From DTLC01 sp964555645 (GTDB lineage Bacteria > Verrucomicrobiota > Verrucomicrobiia > Limisphaerales > DTLC01): a stretch of 64,000 bases of DNA. This document shows positions 28,479-37,032 of this stretch, in pieces. Position numbers and translations under genes: made by a program. The stretch lies in assembly GCA_964555645.1 (NCBI GenBank), contig CAZKTA010000014.1, forward strand, positions 1-64,000. The letters are read 5' to 3'. The notes below the pieces were generated by a model. The model made no database searches. It was not told where the DNA came from and was given only the letters and a program-made list of their open reading frames with translations. The stretch's first letter is position 1, and the number at the start of each line of letters is the position of its first letter.

Positions 28479-28511
28479 CGGTCGGGCGCATTTGCCGAAT
28501 GCGCCCGACCG
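28479..28511 (+). terminator. Perfect 14-bp GC-rich hairpin after the repeat protein
   Basis: Arms CGGTCGGGCGCATT and AATGCGCCCGACCG pair perfectly around the 5-base loop TGCCG, followed by TAAAAAGAGG rather than a T run. It lies 53 bases after the stop of the upstream gene, so it probably ends that transcript or protects its 3' end. Confidence 0.7.
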
Positions 28512-28579
28512 TAAAAAGAGGGAAAGGCGACTCTAAAAACGAAGTCCTAGTCATGACTGAATCGGTTTAACGCAAAACC

Positions 28580-29341
28580 ATGTGGTCCAAAGAAAAACCA
28601 AACACGTCCGGCTTTACATTAATCGAGCTGCTGGTTGTGATCGCCATAATCGCGATCCTGGCGGGGCTGCTGTTCCCCGTGCTGGCGAAGGCGAAGGAAA
28701 AAGCCAAGCGCGTGCAATGCATGAATCAAAGCAAGCAGCTACTCATCGCGTTTCTGGGATACGCTTATGACAACCAGGATAATTTCCCGCGCAGCGAGTC
28801 CGGTTTTTGGGCATGGGATATCAGCAGAACCGCCGCAGACGCAATGTTGACCGCCCATCCAACCTTTCAAAAGTCTGCCTATTGCCCGACTACCGCTATC
28901 CGTCCAATTCCACCTCCTGGGTTTACCGACACTGACAATTGGAACCTGTGGAACTTCACCACCTCGTACCGAGTCCTGGGATACGCGTTAACCCTGCCCG
29001 GAACAGGCTCGGTGGCTGCTACAAACCAAAATCGTACCGTGCACCGTGAGCCCATCAGAGTGGGGCCTACCTGGGTGTTACCACCACCACCGGCTGAGCG
29101 TGTGTTGCTTGCAGACGCGATCATATCTCAACCAGGCCAAAACAATCCGCTGGCGCGTTATAACTATAACTACCTGACAATTCAAGGCGGCTACTCCAAA
29201 CCGCATTTGGCAGCTCACCTGAAAGGGCGCTTTCCAATTGGGGGCAATTTGGGCATGATGGATGGACACAGTGAGTGGCGCAAATTCGATAATATGACGG
29301 TGCGAACCATTGAGAGCAGCACACCGACTTTCTGGTGGTAA
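28580..29341 (+). CDS. Prepilin-type N-terminal cleavage/methylation protein with DGH C-terminus
   Basis: 253 aa. The N-terminus has the class III/type IV pilin signal SGFTLIELLVVIAIIAILAGLLFP, cleaved by prepilin peptidase after Gly and methylated on Phe, with the Glu at +5. The C-terminus has HLKGRFPIGGNLGMMDGHSEW, the H-x(n)-DG signature of the large pseudopilin-like families of Verrucomicrobiota and Planctomycetes. The role of this family is unknown, but export and assembly through a T2SS/T4P-like apparatus is expected. No partner operon gene. Confidence 0.9.
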   Translation: MWSKEKPNTSGFTLIELLVVIAIIAILAGLLFPVLAKAKEKAKRVQCMNQSKQLLIAFLGYAYDNQDNFPRSESGFWAWDISRTAADAMLTAHPTFQKSAYCPTTAIRPIPPPGFTDTDNWNLWNFTTSYRVLGYALTLPGTGSVAATNQNRTVHREPIRVGPTWVLPPPPAERVLLADAIISQPGQNNPLARYNYNYLTIQGGYSKPHLAAHLKGRFPIGGNLGMMDGHSEWRKFDNMTVRTIESSTPTFWW

Positions 29342-29454
29342 ACCGGTGTGCCATGCCTGGCAAACTGAAAGGGGTGTTTCTGCCCTGTCTTTCGCGGGCG
29401 CAGCTTATTGTCTCGGAATGCGGCTTTTGCAAATCTGTACATCAATTATTGTAA

Positions 29455-30543
29455 ACCCGCACGCCGGCCGGTAACGTGCGCCCGCAGATGGGCAGGTTGT
29501 TGTGGGTAGTGGTAAGGCCCGCTGGCCCAAACGGGTCGCAGACTCACTTCTGCGCCTACGACGGCAATGGCAACGTCGTGGTCCTGATCTCCGCCTCGAC
29601 CGGCACCAAGACCGCTCGCTATGAGTACTGGTTCCCGCATAGGCGGGAGCCGTTGCGCCTTGCAGGCGCAGTGGCTCGCCGGAGCCTCATCCGTGTCACC
29701 GGCCCTGCCGCCCGCTCAAACCCATTCTGTTTCTCCACTAAGCGCACCTGCAATACCACCGACCTGGTCTTCTACGAATACCGCCTCTACAACCCCAGCA
29801 CTGGCCGCTGGCCAAGTAGAGATCCCATTGGTGAAAAGGGAGGTCATAATTTATACGCCTTTGTTCGTAACAACCCGGTTTCGCGGTTTGACATTCTTGG
29901 CCTCGCCGCCATCGAAACCGCCGAGAACGCCAAGCGGCTGTGCCAAGCGCAAATTGACAAACCGCCTGGCGAGCAACCGCAGATCACTGGGCCAGCTCCT
30001 GCGTCCGAATGTGCCAATGCGCTTCAAATCTTGTTTACAGATCCGGAGCTCAAGAAGCTATGGGGTAAGTTTGGCGACAAGTGCCCGCCTCCGTTCTTCA
30101 AGTGCCTGTGCTGCTCACCAAAAGAATTTTCTGGAGCATTCATACCTCCAAGACCAGGGGAAGCCAGAATGGTGTATCTCTGCTGGAATAACCTCAAAGA
30201 CAGTCCGTCCGAGTTCAAGAAGACCCTCCTTCACGAACTGACACATGCTGTCCAGGACCGCAAAGGCGGAGATGTTGACTGCAAAGAGTCGCTAAAGCGG
30301 GATATGGAGGCATACAAGGCTGAAGGTTCGTGTTCAGATTTATCGAGTCGTTTGGAGATGGCTATCCGCAGTTCATGTGCGAAAGGCGGTTTCTGTAGCG
30401 ATGCCAACGACGCAGCGGCGGCTTTTGATGAGTTGAAGAGTTGGTTCAACTCCGAACCTGGCAACGCGAGCGGCTTTCGCGCTGCTCCAAGTTTCCCGGG
30501 GGCGGGGAGAAACTATAGTTGGTCATGCTCAACGTGTTTCTGA
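29455..30543 (+). CDS. RHS-repeat core tip with C-terminal HExxH peptidase-like toxin domain (5'-truncated)
   Basis: The frame opens after a stop at 29452 and starts inside an RHS protein: QMGRLLWV, AYDGNGNVV, ARYEY, then the conserved core LVFYEYRLYNPSTGRW, RDPIGEKGG, NLYAFVRNNPVSRFDILGL. No RHS/YD repeats or signal peptide lie upstream, so this is a displaced tip. After the core, about 215 residues form a variable C-terminal domain with the zinc-peptidase motif HELTH (30232-30246) and a downstream DMEAYKAE that could give the third ligand, plus many Cys. RHS tips normally carry toxins. GTG 29476 could act as start. A candidate immunity gene begins three bases after the stop. Confidence 0.82.
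   Translation, partial: TRTPAGNVRPQMGRLLWVVVRPAGPNGSQTHFCAYDGNGNVVVLISASTGTKTARYEYWFPHRREPLRLAGAVARRSLIRVTGPAARSNPFCFSTKRTCNTTDLVFYEYRLYNPSTGRWPSRDPIGEKGGHNLYAFVRNNPVSRFDILGLAAIETAENAKRLCQAQIDKPPGEQPQITGPAPASECANALQILFTDPELKKLWGKFGDKCPPPFFKCLCCSPKEFSGAFIPPRPGEARMVYLCWNNLKDSPSEFKKTLLHELTHAVQDRKGGDVDCKESLKRDMEAYKAEGSCSDLSSRLEMAIRSSCAKGGFCSDANDAAAAFDELKSWFNSEPGNASGFRAAPSFPGAGRNYSWSCSTCF
29630..29686. repeat. 57-bp in-frame element of three consecutive hairpins inside the RHS core
   Basis: Three adjacent inverted repeats: GGTTCCCGC/GCGGGAGCC (29630-29651, loop ATAG, one G-T pair), TGCGCCT/AGGCGCA (29654-29670, loop TGC), GGCTC/GAGCC (29673-29686, loop GCCG). The element is exactly 19 codons long and replaces the usual GPFGE stretch between ARYEY and IRVTGP. 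It looks like a mobile palindromic element inserted without frame disruption. Confidence 0.7.
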
Positions 30544-30546
30544 ACC

Positions 30547-31143
30547 ATGAAAGCTCGAACATTGCTCCTGGCTCTTTGCCTGATGGGAACACGGGAGATG
30601 CACGCCACAAATCAAGTTGCCATTGTGACGAGTAATCCGCCCGGTCTCGTTCGGTTGAGCACAAATCTGATGGAATTTGCTGAGGCTGCGTTGTCCGCAG
30701 ACGACGCAAAGAAAGCTGACATCATCAAACTGATTGCATGGGCAGCTAAGTCTTCAGATGTGTCTTCGCCACCGCAACTGAGTGAGGAAGTGATTGTTTT
30801 GGTGCATTGGAATCAGGAAGGGACAAAAGGTCATTGGTGTCTAGCCCATGTGATGCGCGGCAGCGACGACGCACAACGTACTTGGGCTTGGTGGGGCAGC
30901 CAACCTGTCTTTCCGACCAGAATGATGTATGACTCCGGACCGTCAGACGGTGAAATCGCCCAGTTCATCAGGGCTACGAGTTTTGGCTATAATGAACACG
31001 ACCCGCATCTTCATGTGCTCCGCGTGGTTTGCTACCGAGATGCGCAATCAATCGTCAGAACGTTGATCGAAGGCATCTCCGAATCGGAGAAATCGGAGCG
31101 TCGTGCGAAATTGCTATCCGTGTTCTGGCATCGCAGACAATGA
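30547..31143 (+). CDS. Candidate immunity protein for the RHS toxin, exported
   Basis: 198 aa, no recognised family. The N-terminus MKARTLLLALCLMGTREMHA looks like a signal peptide, placing it in the periplasm or at the membrane. The middle has VLVHWNQEGTKGHWC and AWWGSQPVFP, with several Trp. It starts three bases after the RHS stop, the usual place for immunity genes of polymorphic toxins; export would fit a toxin acting outside the cytoplasm. Function is inferred from position alone. Confidence 0.6.
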   Translation: MKARTLLLALCLMGTREMHATNQVAIVTSNPPGLVRLSTNLMEFAEAALSADDAKKADIIKLIAWAAKSSDVSSPPQLSEEVIVLVHWNQEGTKGHWCLAHVMRGSDDAQRTWAWWGSQPVFPTRMMYDSGPSDGEIAQFIRATSFGYNEHDPHLHVLRVVCYRDAQSIVRTLIEGISESEKSERRAKLLSVFWHRRQ

Positions 31144-31639
31144 TTGGTCGGCTGTCCCGCCAAAAGGTGTGAAGGAAACTAGCGCCGCTCAGGCCTTGGC
31201 CCGAGAGAGAGGTTTCAGGCGGCGGTGCGTGGGGGCAAATGGTCTTTCTCTCACGGGCCAAGCGGGAGGCAGGTCGGCCGCCGGCCACGCTGCACTTGAT
31301 GTCAAATGACTGATCTTAACCTGGAAGCCGCAATCGGGATGAACCGGGAACCACGCGAACCGCAAAGGCTGAATGCCGAATTGCCCCGCGTACGAACTTG
31401 CGCCCGCTGGGTCAAGAGCGGTGCGATCCGATCTCCATGTTCTTTCGGGTATTTCGCGTCTTTGGCGGTTTCAATTGCGAGGTCAAGGTTCAAGCACCAA
31501 AGCAGATTCGGACTCGCCGCACCGCCTTTGTTCCGCTTTGCTTGCTCGCTGCGGAGTGCAGCACGGTCGGTAATCGGGGGCCGTTTTTGAGCTTTGACGA
31601 TCCGGCCCGTTGGCGGAAAATGTCGGATAAGCGTTGAGC
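31144..31639. other. Non-coding stretch with degenerate repeats
   Basis: 496 bases without a supported gene. It holds the inverted repeat at 31196-31261 and, at 31335-31480, low-complexity AACCGGGAACCACGCGAACC and TTTCGGGTATTTCGCGTC segments of the kind that recur between genes in Verrucomicrobiota. It looks like accessory or decaying DNA after the RHS module. Confidence 0.5.
31196..31261. repeat. Imperfect long inverted repeat after the RHS/immunity pair
   Basis: TTGGCCCG followed by AGAGAGA pairs with TCTCTC, one unpaired A, then CGGGCCAA, across a GC-rich loop. It begins 53 bases after the immunity gene stop and could terminate that transcript or be a palindromic intergenic element. Confidence 0.45.
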
Positions 31640-31918
31640 ATGAGACGTTGGTTCACGATCGCATTGAGCTTGCTGGTGTTGGTGGTTTTGTTTGCAGCCA
31701 CCGGGCTTGGGTGTGCAGCCACGGTCAGTCCGACCGGCTGCGCGCATGTGGCGAAGGAATTCAGCCAGGCATGGACAAGCAAAACGTTGCTCCGTGGTTA
31801 TGTGATCGGGGATGATGTTCTGGGCTACAAAGCGGGCCGAGCGGTTCAGAGCCAAGTTGGTTGTTGTATGATTACCGTGGTATCAAAAGGCAACGGGCGA
31901 GTGCTAGTGCCGGCGTGA
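31640..31918 (+). CDS. Small putative exported protein, 92 aa
   Basis: No family recognised. The start MRRWFTIALSLLVLVVLFAATG is a convincing hydrophobic signal, followed by a Cys-containing segment and VIGDDVLGYKAGRAVQSQVG. The long frame on the opposite strand here looks like a shadow. Flanking DNA is non-coding and partly decayed, so this may be a fragment of a longer gene. Confidence 0.35.
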   Translation: MRRWFTIALSLLVLVVLFAATGLGCAATVSPTGCAHVAKEFSQAWTSKTLLRGYVIGDDVLGYKAGRAVQSQVGCCMITVVSKGNGRVLVPA

Positions 31919-32401
31919 GGGCGGTCATGTAGGAATTTGGTGTTGGTAGAAAAATCACTGTGTCGTGGATGTGCCCGGTTTTTTGGCATGGCCGGGGTCG
32001 AATGCATAATTGAGCAAGGTGATGGTGATTTAGTTCTCTTGTGAGGCACGACGCTTGGGATTGGGATGCTTGAGATTGCCAAGGGGTGGACGGTATTTCT
32101 GTGCACGGCAGCCATGGGCGGCACCGTTGGAGCGTGCATAGTGCAGGAATTGAACGATGCTGGCTGCACTGACATTTGCGCCATCGAGAGAGGGAGTGGG
32201 GAAAGACTCGGCGTCGTTGCATTTACCCATGACAGGTTGTCATTGTGACGCTTGCTTGTTTGGTGGCCTGGTTGATTGCGGTTTTTGTGTGCGCATGGTT
32301 GCGTGGAGAATGGCAAATCCGGGTTTTTACGCATTGGGAATTTCTTGTGTTGTGTGGGGGTATGTCTCTGGATATGCTGGGATGTAGCGATGTTCAATTG
32401 A
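31919..32401. other. GT-rich stretch without a supported gene
   Basis: 483 bases. Short frames exist on both strands (such as one from 32066 with MLEIAKGWTVFLC), but none has homology I recognise or a plausible start signal. Strand asymmetry (T and G rich on plus) continues into the following pseudogene. Confidence 0.4.
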
Positions 32402-33741
32402 GTGAATGCGATTCGAGCGTATCCTGTGTTGCGGTTGTATTGTGGGCTTGTTCTGCTTTGGCTGGTGGTTAGTGGTTTGTGCGCGTGTTTTATAACAAAC
32501 CTGCCTATGTACGGTTCATTCGATAACCTGGCCGGCAGGGTAAGTGGTGTCGAGCCTGTCATGTGCCATGTTGCGGTGCACATTTTTGTGCCGCCGTATG
32601 GGTGGTACACAAAGCCCACGTGCGCACAACCGCTTACGGTTATTCAGCAAGACGGCAGTTGGGTTGCAGATATTACTACTGGTGGCATTGATGAGTTGGC
32701 TACACGTGTTGCTGCGTTACTAGTGCCGACAAATTTCAGTGCGGATTGTGTATTTGGGCTGCGGTTTTTGCCGACGAATGTGTTTGGGCAAGCGTTGGCA
32801 AGCGCCGTTGTAACACGTCAACGTGCGGGTGTTTGCTGGCTGCGCTTTTCCGGGCTTGATTGGTGGGTCAAAAGCAGCTCAGAGCCTGTGGGGCGGGGTC
32901 CGAATTATTTCTCTGACAGCCGAACAACGTGTGGATTGACGAAATTGGCAGGTTGCATTTGCGGATCGCGCACAAAGCTGGTCGGTGGGAATGCGCTGAA
33001 GTTGTAAGTGCGCATACGTTTGGGTTCGGTTGGTACAGGTTTTTGATCGAGTCGAGGCTGGACAACCTCGACACGAACATAGTGCTTGGTCTTTTCAGTT
33101 GGAGTGATGATCCGGTTTGGGCGCATCGCGAGATTGATTTCGAGCGGTTGTGCATGGATACGAGCGGTCGTGTTGATGGCAACAATTTTCAGTTTGTTGT
33201 GCAGCCGTGGGAAATACCTGGGCACGTGCAACGATTCAACATTCCACAGGATGCAACCAGCTCGGTGCATGCGTTTTGCTGGGAACCAACCCGTGTACGG
33301 TTCCGGAGCCGGGCTGGTGGGATCACGCCATCAGATGCAACAACTAACGTGCTCAAGAGCTGGGTTTGCACGCTTGCGACACCGCAGCCGGGAGACGAAA
33401 ACATCCGGCTCAACCTGTGGCTGTTCAACGGCAACCGGCCCGCGAACGGGCAAGAAGCCGAGGTGATCATCAGCCGAGTTGATTATTCTGAGTTGGTGCG
33501 GCTGTTTGCGCCTGTTATGTACCGGGTAAGTTTGATCGGTACAAACATTGAGTTGGTCGGCACAGACGGCGTGCCTGGCGGTGCGTACCGATTATTATCG
33601 AGCACCAATTTTGTTTTGCCTTTGAATGCATGGACGCTGCTGCAAACGAACTGGTTTGATGCGGCAAGGAATTTCGCATGCACGGTCAGTGTGGCAGGCG
33701 AGCAACAGCCATGCAGATTTTTCCTGGTACAGCAACATTGA
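32402..33741 (+). pseudogene. Exported GH16-like/concanavalin-type protein, broken by one frameshift
   Basis: Two frames join into one protein. The first (GTG 32402) has a signal-like start, then NLAGRVSGVEPVMCHVAVHI, DITTGGIDELATRVAALLVP, FSGLDWWVKSS and NYFSDS. At about 32918-32925 it must shift, because NNVWIDEIGRLHLRI, FGFGWYRFLIESRLDNLD, the GH16-like core DPVWAHREIDFER and QFVVQPWEIPGH continue in another frame to 33741. One missing base near the CCGAACAAC at 32920 explains it. Left in the first frame, translation stops at 33007. The HREIDFE segment resembles the GH16 catalytic strand, but the usual second Glu is not evident. Sequencing error is an alternative. Confidence 0.75.
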
Positions 33742-33902
33742 TGCGCTGGGCGTGTTGTAGTGTTGGGAGCGTACACGCACAGGGACTGTTTTTTTTGAGA
33801 ATTGGCTCAGATTTGAAATGGCAACAAAAATCTTTGGTTTGACACGCAACTTTCCTACGCTTGCGTTGTAGTATTAAGCACTGAGAATTTGCGAGACGCG
33901 AA

Positions 33903-35654
33903 ATGGGTTTTACTTCGATTAGAACTCTTTTGGCTGAGGTAGCGAATGCGACGCCCGAGCAGTTCGAGCAATGGCATCGGGCATGGCAGGTTAGCGTGCA
34001 AAACGGCTCTCAGGAACCGTTGCTTTCGTTCATCAGCCGCGAATGCGGCATGACAAACGAGCAGTTCCTGGAAAGGTTGGCGGCCAGGCTCGGCTGGCCG
34101 TACGTTGATTTGCGTAAGTTAGCCGTACCACCCGAGGCGCGGAGTAAAATCTCGACCAAGGTCGCCTTTCAATATTTGGTCATTCCCACACGGTTTGAGA
34201 ACGGCACTTTGGAGGTTGCAGTAAGCGACCCGTTCGACACAGCGATGTTGAACGCGGTGCGGTTTGACGCGGGAGTGCCGGTTGAATTTGCGCTTGCGCC
34301 CAAGGACGAGATCGAAAAGGCGCTGAAAAGGTATTACGGCGTTGGTGCCGAGACACTCGAGGAACTCAAGGAAGAAGAAGAACCGATCGAGCTGCTGGTG
34401 AGCGAAGACAAGGAAATCACCGGCACCGACCAGGAAGCAAGTGTCATCAAGTTTGTGAACCAGATTATCTGGGAAGCTTACAAGGACCGCGCCACGGATA
34501 TCCATATCGAGCCGTGTGAAGATGAGCTGCGTATACGCTATCGCATAGACGGCATTTTGCATCAGACACCTGTACCTCCCCAACTGAAACGGTATCAGGC
34601 AGCGTTGATCTCACGTATCAAGGTCATGAGCGGCATGAACATAGCCGAGAAACGCCTGCCGCAAGACGGCCGAATCAACGTGCGGATCAAGGGCGAAGAA
34701 ATAGACATTCGCGTCTCGACGGTGCCGACTGTGTACGGCGAGAGCGTGTCGTTGCGGTTACTATCGCGCGGCAAGATTTTCCTGAGTTTGGACAAGCTCG
34801 GTTTTTCGCCCAAGGACGAGGCGATAATACGCGAGTTGATTGTCAAGCCGCACGGGATTTTGTTGATCACGGGACCGACCGGTTCGGGCAAGTCAACTTC
34901 GCTTTACGCAATGTTGGCAACGATAAACTCGATTCACAAACGCATCATAACAATCGAAGAACCGGTCGAATACGAACTGAAGGGGATCAACCAGATTGCA
35001 GTGCGCCCTGAGATCGGGCTTACATTTGCCATGGGACTGCGCCATATATTGCGTCAAGACCCGAACGTGATCATGGTGGGCGAGATTCGCGACCTTGAGA
35101 CGGCTGAGATCGCAATTCGCGCGGCGCTGACTGGGCACCTAGTGTTCAGCACATTGCACACAAACGACGCTCCGAGTGCGTTTACGCGGTTGATAGATAT
35201 GGGCATCGAACCGTTTTTGGTTGCCTCCTCGATTGAAGCGGTTATTGCGCAACGGCTCGTGCGCACTATTTGTCCGGTGTGCAAGACCGAGCAAAAGATC
35301 GAACGCAGTTACCTGAAGCGAATTGGTTTCCCCGAAGACGAGATTGAGACGACGACATTTTGGCGCGGTGCAGGGTGCGAGGATTGCAGGCAGTTGGGTT
35401 ACCAGGGCAGAATCGCAATTTACGAGTTGTTGCTTGTGACGGAGACGCTGCGTCCGTTGATTTTGAACCGTGCGCCTGCCTCGACAATCGCAGCCAAAGC
35501 AATCGAGACCGGCATGCGCACGTTGCGCGACGACGGGTGGAACAAGGTCAAGGCTGGCATCACAACCGTCGAGGAGGTACTGCGCGTGACACAAATCGAG
35601 GAACACCTCGATGCGTTGATCGAGGACAAGGCGGAAATTTTGGCCAAAGGTTGA
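33903..35654 (+). CDS. gspE: Type II secretion/type IV pilus assembly ATPase GspE/PilB
   Basis: Hexameric cytoplasmic ATPase that powers pseudopilus extension, 583 aa. An N-terminal GspE-N (MshEN-like) domain at about 1-150 is followed by the ATPase domain: Walker A GPTGSGKST, Asp box IITIEEPVEYEL, Walker B VGEIRDLETAEI, His box TGHLVFSTLHTND, and a zinc tetracysteine (CPVC, then CEDC). First gene of the operon with the pilM-like gene starting one base after its stop. gspF is not seen here. Confidence 0.95.
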   Translation: MGFTSIRTLLAEVANATPEQFEQWHRAWQVSVQNGSQEPLLSFISRECGMTNEQFLERLAARLGWPYVDLRKLAVPPEARSKISTKVAFQYLVIPTRFENGTLEVAVSDPFDTAMLNAVRFDAGVPVEFALAPKDEIEKALKRYYGVGAETLEELKEEEEPIELLVSEDKEITGTDQEASVIKFVNQIIWEAYKDRATDIHIEPCEDELRIRYRIDGILHQTPVPPQLKRYQAALISRIKVMSGMNIAEKRLPQDGRINVRIKGEEIDIRVSTVPTVYGESVSLRLLSRGKIFLSLDKLGFSPKDEAIIRELIVKPHGILLITGPTGSGKSTSLYAMLATINSIHKRIITIEEPVEYELKGINQIAVRPEIGLTFAMGLRHILRQDPNVIMVGEIRDLETAEIAIRAALTGHLVFSTLHTNDAPSAFTRLIDMGIEPFLVASSIEAVIAQRLVRTICPVCKTEQKIERSYLKRIGFPEDEIETTTFWRGAGCEDCRQLGYQGRIAIYELLLVTETLRPLILNRAPASTIAAKAIETGMRTLRDDGWNKVKAGITTVEEVLRVTQIEEHLDALIEDKAEILAKG

Positions 35655-35655
35655 C

Positions 35656-37032
35656 ATGGCGCATTGGCACATCTGCAACGTTTTCGATAAGGGGCCTGCA
35701 ACAAGTCGGCTCTGGCAGTTCGAGGCGCGCAAAGACAGGTTTGTGCTCAAGGAGCAGTTTATACCGGCTGATAACAAACCGTTGCCACCCAAGCTTGTTG
35801 CCCGGAGCTGGAGCTGGCTGTGGTCGAAGAAACTTAATGTGGCGCTGTTGCCGCCCGGGCAAGTCTTTGTCCGGGTTGTGCATCTGCCGAAGAGCACTTT
35901 TGCCGAGACGGTCTCGATGGTCGAGCTGCAGTTGGAAAAGCTTTCGCCCCTGCCGCTGACACAAATTGTTTGGAGCATCTACATTTTGCCGCATCAGACC
36001 AAGGATGGGCTGCAACCTGTTGTTGTGATGATTGCAGCGCGTGAGAAGGTCGAGGAATACCTCGGCAAACTCGAGGCACAAGGGTTTTTGGCCGACCGCC
36101 TTGAACTTGGTGCGCTTGACCAACTACTGAGTTTCGCCGCCGACAGCGACGGTGTGTGGATTTTCCCCGAGGCGGTGTCTGGCCCTGGCACGGCACTTGT
36201 GGCGTGGTGGGTAGGCGGCGCTTTGCAGTACATTGGGTTGCTCTGGTTGCCGCCGGATGGCGACAAAGCTGCAGACGTGCGCGATCAACTTTATCAGATG
36301 GCGTGGGGCGGTGAACTTGAAGGTTGGCTAAAGGAAATGCCACGGGTGCGCCTGGTTACGGCGCCTTCTATGCGTGCAGAGTGGGAAACCGCGCTCCGGA
36401 CAGGCCTGGGTGCCCCAGTCGAGGTCACAGACCCTCTGCCGCCCGAACAATTGGCTGCGCAAACTGCAAAACGCGCAGCCGAATCTGAACCGAAACCGAA
36501 TCTGTTACCGCCTGAGTTTGCGACACGATACCAGCAACAGTTTGTTGATCGTTTGTGGATGCGCGGGTTAGGGGCGGTACTTGCTGTTTACGTTGTTTTT
36601 ACGGTCATTTACGTGGCGGCGGCGCAGGTTGTGGCTTTTCGAGCCGGGTTGGTCGAAAAGCAGGTTGCAGCCTTGGCCCCACAGTACACAAACGCAATCC
36701 AACTTAAGCAACGATACGACGTGCTGCGCGAAAGGCACGAGCTAAAGTTTGCCGCGCTTGATTGTTGGAAGGTTGTTGCGGAGCTTCTGCCACAAGAACT
36801 GACGTTACAGGGACTTGACTTTGCCGAGGGCAGACGCCTGACGCTGAACGGCACCGCGCCGGCTGACAATGTCAATCAGGTGATTGATTTCTACGAGGCG
36901 ATGCGCAAGGCCAAACTTGGTAATCAGCCCATGTTTGCAAGGTTCACCGAGCTTAACTACCGCAAAGACCCCAACAGCGCAACTGTAGCGTGGAACTTTG
37001 CCTGTGAACTGAACCGCGCCGAGGCACCATGA
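35656..37032 (+). CDS. PilM/GspL-like inner-membrane assembly protein (PilM-PilN-like fusion)
   Basis: 458 aa. The N-terminal 260 residues look like the actin-like cytoplasmic domain of PilM/GspL (FVRVVHLPKSTFAETVSMVELQLEKLSPLPL). One membrane helix at about 296-325 (LGAVLAVYVVFTVIYVAAAQV) is followed by a periplasmic part resembling PilN (VLRERHELKFAALDCWKVVAELLP, LTLNGTA). This links GspE to the periplasmic pilO-like neighbour. Stop overlaps the next ATG (ATGA). Assignment rests on order and topology more than on motifs. Confidence 0.72.
   Translation: MAHWHICNVFDKGPATSRLWQFEARKDRFVLKEQFIPADNKPLPPKLVARSWSWLWSKKLNVALLPPGQVFVRVVHLPKSTFAETVSMVELQLEKLSPLPLTQIVWSIYILPHQTKDGLQPVVVMIAAREKVEEYLGKLEAQGFLADRLELGALDQLLSFAADSDGVWIFPEAVSGPGTALVAWWVGGALQYIGLLWLPPDGDKAADVRDQLYQMAWGGELEGWLKEMPRVRLVTAPSMRAEWETALRTGLGAPVEVTDPLPPEQLAAQTAKRAAESEPKPNLLPPEFATRYQQQFVDRLWMRGLGAVLAVYVVFTVIYVAAAQVVAFRAGLVEKQVAALAPQYTNAIQLKQRYDVLRERHELKFAALDCWKVVAELLPQELTLQGLDFAEGRRLTLNGTAPADNVNQVIDFYEAMRKAKLGNQPMFARFTELNYRKDPNSATVAWNFACELNRAEAP

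Noticed and set aside
31846..32619. 257-codon open frame on minus
   Set aside because: His/Thr/Pro/Gln-rich composition is typical of an antisense shadow of GT-rich DNA. No family, signal or start site was seen.
33839..33870. Sigma-70 promoter upstream of gspE (TTGACA at 33839)
   Set aside because: The best -10-like hexamer is about 24 bases away, outside the accepted 16-18 spacing.
35139..35978. 279-codon open frame on minus
   Set aside because: Antisense to gspE and the pilM-like gene, whose motifs are clear on plus; Cys/Arg-rich shadow.
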